DNA from: an uncultured Prevotella sp.
Lineage (GTDB): Bacteria > Bacteroidota > Bacteroidia > Bacteroidales > Bacteroidaceae
Reading direction: 5' to 3'
Length of the DNA: 64,000 bases
Assembly (NCBI GenBank): GCA_900318395.1
Contig: ONKL01000004.1
Location: forward strand, 1 to 64,000
The notes under the pieces were generated by a model that had not been told where the DNA came from, did not search any database, and saw only the letters and a program-made list of their open reading frames with translations. Of this stretch, positions 32,990-40,631 are shown one piece after another (position 1 is the stretch's first letter; every line of letters starts with the position of its first letter). Made by a program: the position numbers and the translations under genes.

Positions 32990-35587
32990 TTAATAAGGTG
33001 AGATATTGTTCAGTTCACCTATTTTGCCTTCCACCACTGGTGTGGTCATCAACTTCTGGAAATCCTCTAGGGTGATGTGCGTCTTGGGGGCGAAGTCATC
33101 AGATACCATATATTCGAGAACGCTGCGATAGAAGGCGCGTCCCTCAGGATAAGAGGTTGCACTCTCGAGATCGGCCATACATACCAGCAGTTTCCCATTG
33201 CCAACGGCAAACTCAAAGACGAGGCCAAGCTTATGGTTACGCTCAATATTGTCAATCACCTGAATGATGGGGCGATAATCCTTGCCAGTATTGTCGAGGA
33301 TGAATGGATGGCTGGCCTTGATGACGGGGAACCACTGCCAGTTGGTATGCATCTGCGTGGGAAAGCCCTTGAAGATGGGGTGCTTCGGATCTGTCAGAAT
33401 ACCTAAGGTACCAGGCGAAACGCTCTTCTTATTATTTTCTGAAATGGTCTTGAACATGCGATAGTTCCAGTAATCCGTCTGGAAAAGTCCGCCGACGCAG
33501 AGGTCAGAGGCTTCGGGCATCAGCAGCACGCTTTTGCCTTTCTCCAACTGATTAATGGCGATTTCATCGAGATGATTAGTAACAGTCACTTGACTTTCGA
33601 GCTTGCTCAGATCGCTCCAGGCTGGATAGACCCAGAGGTCGTAGGTATTGTGATAAGGCACACCGAAATACTCCGTTTCATCGATACTCAGACATAGCTG
33701 CAGTTGTGTGGGCTGCTTGATGCTGCTTAGGTCGATATTCAGTTCGCCAGCGGTGAAGAGCCCTTCGGTGGAGGGCAGCTTGATTTCTCCAGAACTCACG
33801 GGACCTGTCCCTGTGAGTTCCCAGCGGAGGGTCTTGCCATTGAGTGACTGCCCGCTATAGTTGGCTACCTGGATCCATGCATGGATACCGTCCTCGATGG
33901 TGAAGCAGTATCTGTCAGCAACCAGCAGCGGCACTACAGGTGCGCACCATTGGCGCCACTCGCGCTCTGTGCAGAGTCCCTTCGGATCCATGAAAGCATC
34001 GAGTATACCTATGTAGGCTGAACCCTGTCCTGGATAGTCCTGCAGATCCAACAGCTGGAATCCTGCCATATTCTTTGTGCGCAGATCCATCTCGATATCC
34101 TGTTTGTAGAGTTGTAACGACCAGAGTCCGCTAGCCTGGTGGAAATCCTTTGCCTGATCCAGCATGCCGGCTTTCTCCAGACGATTGCGGAACATCTCCA
34201 TATTATAAGGATAGAGCGTACCCGTATATTTCTTGATTTCATCGTAGTCAGGATAGGTCTGGAACTGAGCCGTCTCGTGCGAGATGACGGGTACGGCCTT
34301 CGTCCACGCGCTGCCCTCTGGGAAAGCCAGCTTGCAGCCTTCCTCGAAGTTCATCATCGTGTTAGGGTAGAAGTGGTTGATCATACCGCCATCAGCCGCA
34401 TCTGCAAATGAGAACGAGCCGCGTGTATGGGTATTGTAGTTTCCCCAGCCTTCACCGCCTACACGACAGGTGGTAAAGTAGTCCATGCCTTTCTTCACGC
34501 CCTGATAGCCGAGATAGTAATTGGAACCGAAGGTATAGACCTTATCTGGTGCAATCTTTCGGAAATCCTCGATGAATTCGGCCATTTTGCCGATACTGCC
34601 CCAGAGTTCGTTGCCAAGGGCGAACATGCGGAAGGAGGGATGATGTCCGTAGGTGCGCAGGATATTCTCGCCTTCCTTGTGGAGGAACTGCATCAGCACG
34701 GAGTCCTTATCGTTGAAATCGCCCCAGAAGGGAAGTTCTGGCTGCAGGATGATGCCCAGTTCATCCGCTGCGACGAAAGCAGCCTCTGGTGGGCACCATG
34801 AGTGGAAACGCACGTGGTTCAGTCCGTAGGCTTCACAGGTGCCGAGGTAATCTTTCCACGACTGCACGTCCATAGCGACGTGTCCTGTCAGAGGCCATAC
34901 GCAGGCATCGTGCTTGCCACGAAGGAAAATCTGATGCCCATTGGCATAGAAATGCTGGCCTTCGATATGGAAGTCTTTGAATATTTTGTTGACAGTTGAC
35001 GGTTTACAGTTTACAGATACGCCATCTGTCAACAACTCTATCTTACCAATAATACCGTTCCAATTTGTCTGAGTGTCCTCCGTATAGGCATGACTGCTGG
35101 CATAGAGCTGCTCTGGCACCCCACTACCGTTATCAATCATAATGGTCAGTTGGTGCTTGCCTGGCTTGAGGGCTTTCGGCAGAGTGAAAACCTGCGGCGT
35201 GGAGATATCATTCGATGTGCCTACGAGTTGTCCGTCGATATAGACTTCCGATGGTTTCGTGCGTTCCAGGAAGAGGTAAACTGGCTTTCCTTTCCATGAT
35301 GTGGGGATTTCTATTTCGCGCTGATACCACGCACGGCCCTTGTACGACCAAGGGCGTGTCAGATGGGTGGTCTCTTCACTCTTTGCGGTGAAATCGCCTT
35401 TTTTGTTCGTGTCTGTGGTTCCTGGCAGCTGTACAGTCTCTGTGAACACGTCGCCTGCCTTGATGGTTCCTTCGCGATCCAAGGCAAACTGCCAGATACC
35501 GCTCAGATCAATGCGTTTCGACTGATCCTCTGCCTGAGTGTTCAGGCAGAGGACAGTCATCAGTAGTAATGTAGTTAGTTTTTTCAT
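32990..35587 (-). CDS. GH2 family glycoside hydrolase
   Basis: Secreted exo-glycosidase of 865 residues in the beta-galactosidase/glucuronidase/mannosidase family. Signal peptide at 1-19 (ends LNTQA). The jelly-roll sugar-binding domain (IDLSGIWQFALDREG, WYQREIEIPTSWKGKPVYLFLERTKPSEVYIDG) precedes the Ig-like domain and TIM barrel. The acid/base is the glutamate of ALGNELWGS, and the likely nucleophile is in VISHETAQF. An extra C-terminal domain (about 650-865) is present. Substrate unknown. It is the last gene of a four-gene minus-strand run. A heptad repeat encodes CKPSTVNK near residue 195, in the linker between the first and second domains. Confidence 0.88.
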   Translation of the reverse strand: MKKLTTLLLMTVLCLNTQAEDQSKRIDLSGIWQFALDREGTIKAGDVFTETVQLPGTTDTNKKGDFTAKSEETTHLTRPWSYKGRAWYQREIEIPTSWKGKPVYLFLERTKPSEVYIDGQLVGTSNDISTPQVFTLPKALKPGKHQLTIMIDNGSGVPEQLYASSHAYTEDTQTNWNGIIGKIELLTDGVSVNCKPSTVNKIFKDFHIEGQHFYANGHQIFLRGKHDACVWPLTGHVAMDVQSWKDYLGTCEAYGLNHVRFHSWCPPEAAFVAADELGIILQPELPFWGDFNDKDSVLMQFLHKEGENILRTYGHHPSFRMFALGNELWGSIGKMAEFIEDFRKIAPDKVYTFGSNYYLGYQGVKKGMDYFTTCRVGGEGWGNYNTHTRGSFSFADAADGGMINHFYPNTMMNFEEGCKLAFPEGSAWTKAVPVISHETAQFQTYPDYDEIKKYTGTLYPYNMEMFRNRLEKAGMLDQAKDFHQASGLWSLQLYKQDIEMDLRTKNMAGFQLLDLQDYPGQGSAYIGILDAFMDPKGLCTEREWRQWCAPVVPLLVADRYCFTIEDGIHAWIQVANYSGQSLNGKTLRWELTGTGPVSSGEIKLPSTEGLFTAGELNIDLSSIKQPTQLQLCLSIDETEYFGVPYHNTYDLWVYPAWSDLSKLESQVTVTNHLDEIAINQLEKGKSVLLMPEASDLCVGGLFQTDYWNYRMFKTISENNKKSVSPGTLGILTDPKHPIFKGFPTQMHTNWQWFPVIKASHPFILDNTGKDYRPIIQVIDNIERNHKLGLVFEFAVGNGKLLVCMADLESATSYPEGRAFYRSVLEYMVSDDFAPKTHITLEDFQKLMTTPVVEGKIGELNNISPY
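34989..35016. repeat. TTGACAG/TTTACAG heptad array in the GH2 gene
   Basis: Four heptads (TTGACAG, TTGACGG, TTTACAG, TTTACAG) encode residues about 191-200 at a domain boundary of the GH2 enzyme. Confidence 0.8.
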
Positions 35588-35609
35588 TTGGTCTTCAGTT
35601 TATTTCGTG

Positions 35610-37736
35610 CTATTGGGCATTGATCTCCTTCAGCAGACGATCAGCCTTGCCCCACGACTCCATCATATAGAGTACGTAGCGGATGTCAACGCCGATACAG
35701 CGTGCCAGCTGCTTGTCGAAGAAGATGTCTGAGCTCAGGCTGTCCCAGTTACCATCGAAGGCAAGACCTATCAGCTCGCCCTTGCCGTTGAACATAGGTG
35801 AGCCAGAGTTTCCGCCTGTAATATCATTGTTCGACAGGAAGCAGAGGTGCAGCTTGCCTGTGGTCTTATCAGTATACTTGCCGAAGTCCTTCTTCGAGAG
35901 CAGTTCCTTCATGATAGGTTCTGCCTCATAGTCGATCACGCCATTCTCTCCCTGAGTCATCTTTTCTACGATGCTGCTGGCCTCGGTGTAATAGCCTGAG
36001 GGCTTACCTGCGAGCAGATACTCGCCCACCTGACCATAGCTGAGACGCATGGTGAAGTTGGCATCGCTGTAGTTGGGCATATCCTCCTCCATGCGCAACT
36101 TGGCAGCACAGAGATAGCGCTCCTGGATAGCGATGGAATCGTAAACTGCGGTCGCCTTCTCATAGAGCATCTCTAAGGTGTTGGTGAGGCTTAAACCATA
36201 GGCGACACCAGAATCCTTCATGAAGCTCTTTTTGTTGATATAGATTTTCTTGCCGTTCTTCATCAGCTGCGACTTCTTGAAGAGATAGTTGATATACTTC
36301 TGATAATCCCCGCCAAAGTCGCGATCCACCACCTGATAGAGGTCGGGCAGATACTTCTCTTCTACCTGCTCACGATAGAACTTCATGGCAGCTGCCATCA
36401 TCTCCTTATCGGTAGCCTCATCCCACTCGTCGCTGTTGTCCTTGAACTCGATGTACTGCTTCTTGGGCTTGTCCTTATCACCTTTGACGATAGAACCATT
36501 ATGTGCCCGAAAGGCACGTCTGGTCAACTCATCAGCGCTGCGACTGCCGAAGGTCTCGTAAAAGTAGGTTAAGGCTTTGACGGCATTGAACTGCTTGGCA
36601 TAGAGTCGCTCCAGCAGGTCGAAATCGAGCTTGCCTTTCAGGAATCCTGTTGAGTCTTGCCACTGGCGGATCTTCCGCTCGTAAGCGGCCTTCTGCTGAA
36701 TCAGTCCGATACTGTCGATACATTTGTTCATACCGATAGAGTTCTTCCAGTAGTTTGAACTTTGGGCGTACTTCGAGTCATACTTGATACGTACAGCCTC
36801 GTCGGCACGCATGTGGCGGATCATGATGTTCTGTTTCACCTCACGGGTCTTGTAGCGTGGCTCGTTCTCTGCGTCGCGACGCTCCTTGATACCGTAGCTG
36901 GAGAGATAACGGCTCGTGCTGCCTGGATAGCCGATGGTCATCGAGAACGAGCCTGGCACGTAGCCCTGCAGCGATACGGGTGCCCATTTCTTCGGTTTCA
37001 TCGGCACATTCTTCTCTGAATACTTGGCAGGACCGCCTGTATTGGGATCTACGTAGATGCGGAACACAGAGAAGTCGCAAGTCTGGCGAGGCCACATCCA
37101 GTTGTCTGTCTCGCCACCAAACTTACCCATCGACTTGGGTAGCGCGAACACCAGACGAACATCGTGATAGTCGCGATAGGTGGTCAGGAAATACTGGTTA
37201 CCCTCATAGAAGGGCTTGATCTCCACACGCAGGGTAGAGTCCTGCTTCTCAATCTCCTTGAGCATCACATTCTCGATGGAATCGACAAATTGGCTGCGCT
37301 TGTCCTCGATTACCTGATTGAGTCCGAGGCTGTCGAGATAAGCCGTGATGTCCTTCTGCTCAATCATGAAGCTCACGAAGAGCTTTTCATTAGGCAGTTC
37401 TTCCTCGTAGCTGTTGGCCACGAAGCCATTCAGCATGTAGTCGTGCTCTACGGTAGAGTGACTACGGATAGCCTCGAAGCCGCAATGGTGATTGGTAAAC
37501 ACGAGTCCGTTAGGCGATACAACGACACCAGAGCAATAGCCTCCGAAGTTGACGACGCAGTTCTTCACGGCATCGTCGCCATAGTAAAGAGCTCCATAGG
37601 GCAGCTCATAGTTCTCCTGCTTCATCACCTCATAAACCGCATTCGGCAGATTGTAAAGCGTCCACATACCTTCATCTGCCGATGAAGTGAGAAGTGAAAA
37701 GTGGAAAGTGAAAAGTAAAACCAGTAATTTCTTCAT
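35610..37736 (-). CDS. S46-family dipeptidyl peptidase (DPP7-like)
   Basis: Periplasmic serine peptidase of 708 residues that removes dipeptides from oligopeptides, part of amino-acid foraging in Bacteroidales. The trypsin-like His lies in FTNHHCGFEAIRS (about residue 82) and the Ser in GGNSGSPMF (about residue 643). The position 18 residues after the serine, which sets specificity in this family, is glycine (FDGNW). DPP11 enzymes have arginine there, so hydrophobic P1 specificity is expected. Residues 6-17 of the signal peptide (FTFHFSLLTS) are encoded by five heptads. It sits 6 bases after the flippase and 22 before GH2. Confidence 0.92.
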   Translation of the reverse strand: MKKLLVLLFTFHFSLLTSSADEGMWTLYNLPNAVYEVMKQENYELPYGALYYGDDAVKNCVVNFGGYCSGVVVSPNGLVFTNHHCGFEAIRSHSTVEHDYMLNGFVANSYEEELPNEKLFVSFMIEQKDITAYLDSLGLNQVIEDKRSQFVDSIENVMLKEIEKQDSTLRVEIKPFYEGNQYFLTTYRDYHDVRLVFALPKSMGKFGGETDNWMWPRQTCDFSVFRIYVDPNTGGPAKYSEKNVPMKPKKWAPVSLQGYVPGSFSMTIGYPGSTSRYLSSYGIKERRDAENEPRYKTREVKQNIMIRHMRADEAVRIKYDSKYAQSSNYWKNSIGMNKCIDSIGLIQQKAAYERKIRQWQDSTGFLKGKLDFDLLERLYAKQFNAVKALTYFYETFGSRSADELTRRAFRAHNGSIVKGDKDKPKKQYIEFKDNSDEWDEATDKEMMAAAMKFYREQVEEKYLPDLYQVVDRDFGGDYQKYINYLFKKSQLMKNGKKIYINKKSFMKDSGVAYGLSLTNTLEMLYEKATAVYDSIAIQERYLCAAKLRMEEDMPNYSDANFTMRLSYGQVGEYLLAGKPSGYYTEASSIVEKMTQGENGVIDYEAEPIMKELLSKKDFGKYTDKTTGKLHLCFLSNNDITGGNSGSPMFNGKGELIGLAFDGNWDSLSSDIFFDKQLARCIGVDIRYVLYMMESWGKADRLLKEINAQ
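37685..37719. repeat. Five-unit AAGTGAA heptad array encoding an S46 signal peptide
   Basis: Five uninterrupted heptads (AAGTGAG, AAGTGAA, AAGTGGA, AAGTGAA, AAGTAAA on the plus strand) cover 35 bases and encode residues 6-17 of the peptidase, the core of its signal peptide. It is the most regular array of this family in the window. Confidence 0.88.
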
Positions 37737-37742
37737 ATGATG

Positions 37743-39191
37743 TTATTTTTTGAATTTCTTGCCAATAATGGGGAGACTGCTCAGAGGCACATCTTTCTTC
37801 ACGATGAGTGCCAGGAAAAGGATGATAAGCGTGGAATTGACAGCCAGCGTCAATATCGTGGGCCATGAGCCAGGAACTGCCTTCATCGCTGCGAAGAGCA
37901 CAGCCGTTGCGATGACGTATGTGGCAATATCCTTCATCGGATAGGGGATGGGGTTCTTCTGCTGTCCGATGACGTAGCTCAGCACCATCGCTGTGCCGTA
38001 GCCTGCCACACCGCCCCAGGCACAAGCCCAATAGCTGTATTCTGGGATAAAGAGGATATTGACGGCAAAGAGTACGGCGCAACCTGCCAGAGAGAACCAG
38101 GCGCCATAGATGGTCTTGTCGATTAGCTTGTACCAGAACGAGAGGTTGAAGTAGACACCCATCATGATCTCTGCTGCCATCACGATAGGCACGACGCCCA
38201 ATCCTTCGCGATACCTCTCGCCGATGATATACTGCAGCACGGGCATCCAGCCCACGACACAAAGGAAGGCCAGCAACGTAAATATCAGGAAGTATTTCAT
38301 CGCCGAGGCGTAGTATTCCGTCTTGTCGGCATCCTTGCTCTTGGCAAACACGATGGGCTCGTAGGCATAGCGGAAGGCCTGCGTAATCATCGCCATAATC
38401 ATTGCAATCTTCACGCACGAGCCGTAATCGCCTAACAGCACGTTGGCTTGCTCCTTATCTGGATAGACCAGTGGGAAGATGATCTTATCGGCCACCTGGT
38501 TCAGAATGCCTGCAATACCCAGAATCAGGATGGGCCACGAGTAGCTGAGCATCGTAGAGAGCAGCTTGCCGTCGAACTTCCACTCAATGCGGAAAAGGTC
38601 AGGAAGGAAGAACAGCGTGATGAAGCCTGTACAGATCAGGTTGATGAAGAACACGTAGAACACCGTCGTCTTGCCCAGCACCACGAAATAGAAGAGGTTC
38701 AGCGCAATGTTCATCGCGATGAACAGCAGCTTCAGCGAGGCAAAGCGGATGGCGCGCTTCTGATAGCGCAGATAGCTGAAGGGGATGGCCTGCAGGGCAT
38801 CGAGGGCCACGACGACGGCCATCATCAGCAGGTATTCGTGATGGTGCTCATAGCCGAGAGCCTGGCTGATAGGTCCGATGAAACCGAAGATCATCAGCAG
38901 GAAAACGGTTGTCAGCGCGCCAATGGTAGCCATCGCCGTAGAGAATACGGTGTCAGGCTTATAGTGCTCGTCGTTGGCAAAGCGGAAGAGGGTGGTCTCC
39001 ATACCGAAGGTCAGCAGCACGAGGATGAGCGCCGTATAGGCATAGATATTGGTGCTCACACCGTAGTCGCCCGTCTCGTGCGGCATATAATAGGTATATA
39101 GCGGCACGAGCAGGTAGTTCAGGAATCTGCCCACGATGCTCGAGAGTCCGTAGATGGCTGTGTCCTTTGCGAGTGATTTCAGATTTGCCAT
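37743..39191 (-). CDS. Polysaccharide flippase (Wzx/MATE-like)
   Basis: An inner-membrane protein of 482 residues with about 12-14 hydrophobic helices. The N-terminus SLAKDTAIYGLSSIVGRFLNYLLVPLYTYYM is typical of the polysaccharide-biosynthesis exporters of the MOP superfamily that flip lipid-linked sugars. Its ATG overlaps the stop of the preceding nucleoside-recognition gene (TAATG), pointing to translational coupling. No glycosyltransferase lies nearby, so what it flips is unknown. Confidence 0.85.
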   Translation of the reverse strand: MANLKSLAKDTAIYGLSSIVGRFLNYLLVPLYTYYMPHETGDYGVSTNIYAYTALILVLLTFGMETTLFRFANDEHYKPDTVFSTAMATIGALTTVFLLMIFGFIGPISQALGYEHHHEYLLMMAVVVALDALQAIPFSYLRYQKRAIRFASLKLLFIAMNIALNLFYFVVLGKTTVFYVFFINLICTGFITLFFLPDLFRIEWKFDGKLLSTMLSYSWPILILGIAGILNQVADKIIFPLVYPDKEQANVLLGDYGSCVKIAMIMAMITQAFRYAYEPIVFAKSKDADKTEYYASAMKYFLIFTLLAFLCVVGWMPVLQYIIGERYREGLGVVPIVMAAEIMMGVYFNLSFWYKLIDKTIYGAWFSLAGCAVLFAVNILFIPEYSYWACAWGGVAGYGTAMVLSYVIGQQKNPIPYPMKDIATYVIATAVLFAAMKAVPGSWPTILTLAVNSTLIILFLALIVKKDVPLSSLPIIGKKFKK

Positions 39192-40480
39192 TATCCAAAG
39201 AATAAGTATGCTATTGCTATGGCTGCGATGATACCAGCTAGATCAGCCAGAAGTCCGCAGGTCACAGCGTGACGAGTCTTCACAATGCCCACACTGCCGA
39301 AGTAGACAGCCAGGATATAGAAGGTGGTGTCTGTCGAACCTTGGAAGATACAGCTCAGACGACCAATAAACGAGTCAGCGCCGTAGGTTGTCATCGCGTC
39401 CACCATCATGCCTCGGGCACCACTGCCTGAGAGCGGCTTCATCAGCGCCGTAGGCAGAGCACCCACGAAATCGCTGTTGGCACCACAGGCCTCTACGCCC
39501 CAGCGGATACCGTCGATGAGCATGTCCATTGCCCCAGAGGCACGAAAAACGCCGATTCCAACGAGAATGGCTACCAGATAGGGGATAATCCTCACAGCTG
39601 TCGTGAAGCCGTCTTTGGCGCCCTCGATAAACGCGTCGTACACGTTCACCTTCTTTTTCACACCAGCCAGGATAAAGGCGATGATGATGAGCATCAGCAG
39701 GATGTTAGCCGCCGAAGTGCTCACCTTGTTCATCAGCACAGAGTCGAGCTGCCCGAAGCCCCAGATGATGGCAGCCACCATGACGGCAGCGCCTCCCAGC
39801 GTGAGCAGCATCGTGCGGTTCAGCAGATTGATGCGCTGGAAGATGCTTGTGAAGATGATACCTGCAAGTGTCGAGAAGAACGTGGCCAGCAGGATAGGGA
39901 TGAAGATGTCAGTAGGCTGAGCAGCGCCCATCTGCGCACGATACACCATAATAGAAATAGGTATCAGCGTTAGTCCCGACGTGTTCAGCACGAGGAACAT
40001 GATCATCGGGTTCGAGGCCGTCACCTTCAGGTCCTCGTATTCGCTGTCGCTGATCTCTCCCTTATCTTTCTTAACTCTTAATTCTTCATTCTTAACTTCC
40101 TCCAGCTGTTCCATCGCCTTCAGACCCAATGGCGTAGCTGCATTGTCGAGTCCCAGCATGTTGGCTGCGATGTTCATAAAGATCGAGCCCGTCACTGGGT
40201 GACCCTTGGGGATGTCAGGAAACAGCTTGACGAACACAGGGCTCAGCAGTCGAGCCAGCACGTTCACCACGCCTCCCTTCTCGCCGATCTTCATGATACC
40301 CAGCCAAAGCGCCAAAACGCCTGTCAGTCCCAGTGAGATCTCAAACGCAGTCTTCGACGACGAGAACGTCGAATCCATCATGGCTGGGAACACCTCGAAG
40401 TCTCCCAGGAACACCAACTTCACCAGCGCAATCACAAACGCAATGATGAAAAATCCTACCCAAATCCAATTTAGTACCAT
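39191..40480 (-). CDS. Nucleoside-recognition membrane protein (SpmA/SpmB-like fusion)
   Basis: A 429-residue membrane protein with two Gate/nucleoside-recognition domains, corresponding to spore maturation proteins A and B joined head to tail. The blocks are NIAANMLGLDNAATPLGLKAM in the first half and ALMKPLSGSGARGMMVDAM in the second. The organism is not a spore former; the family is broadly kept and its cargo is unknown. The ATG at 40480 (MVLNWIWVGFF) was chosen because a promoter box lies 8 bases upstream. A heptad repeat encodes EEVKNEELRVKKD at about residues 126-138, in the cytoplasmic loop between the two halves. Confidence 0.85.
   Translation of the reverse strand: MVLNWIWVGFFIIAFVIALVKLVFLGDFEVFPAMMDSTFSSSKTAFEISLGLTGVLALWLGIMKIGEKGGVVNVLARLLSPVFVKLFPDIPKGHPVTGSIFMNIAANMLGLDNAATPLGLKAMEQLEEVKNEELRVKKDKGEISDSEYEDLKVTASNPMIMFLVLNTSGLTLIPISIMVYRAQMGAAQPTDIFIPILLATFFSTLAGIIFTSIFQRINLLNRTMLLTLGGAAVMVAAIIWGFGQLDSVLMNKVSTSAANILLMLIIIAFILAGVKKKVNVYDAFIEGAKDGFTTAVRIIPYLVAILVGIGVFRASGAMDMLIDGIRWGVEACGANSDFVGALPTALMKPLSGSGARGMMVDAMTTYGADSFIGRLSCIFQGSTDTTFYILAVYFGSVGIVKTRHAVTCGLLADLAGIIAAIAIAYLFFG
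40068..40095. repeat. TTCTTAA heptad array in the SpmAB-like gene
   Basis: Four heptads (TTCTTAA, CTCTTAA, TTCTTCA, TTCTTAA) encode a charged linker (VKNEELRVKK) at residues about 129-138. Confidence 0.82.
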
Positions 40481-40488
40481 ACAGAGTG

Positions 40489-40496
40489 CAAAGGTA
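40489..40496 (-). promoter_or_regulatory. -7 box TACCTTTG for the SpmAB-flippase-S46-GH2 run
   Basis: Minus-strand TAnnTTTG match 8 bases before the ATG at 40480. No other box was seen before the next three genes. Confidence 0.62.
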
Positions 40497-40552
40497 CGAA
40501 TAAGTAAGTGAATTTCCAAATTTATTTGGGAAATTCCGAACGGAAGTACCTT

Positions 40553-40588
40553 AAAAAAGGGGGGCGCCTGCTCCCGCAGCCGCCCCCC
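40553..40588 (-). terminator. Intrinsic terminator after the first LruC gene
   Basis: Read on the minus strand, a GGGGGGCG...CGCCCCCC stem with a GC-rich loop runs straight into six Ts. It follows the stop of the 761-residue lipoprotein by about 45 bases. Confidence 0.88.
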
Positions 40589-40631
40589 GGATTAGTATCT
40601 AAGTATTCGATAAAGTATTTTCTATCATTGA

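Noticed and set aside
40553..40588. Riboswitch or structured RNA before the LruC gene
   Set aside because: The GC stem with a T-run lies after the stop codon and is a plain intrinsic terminator.
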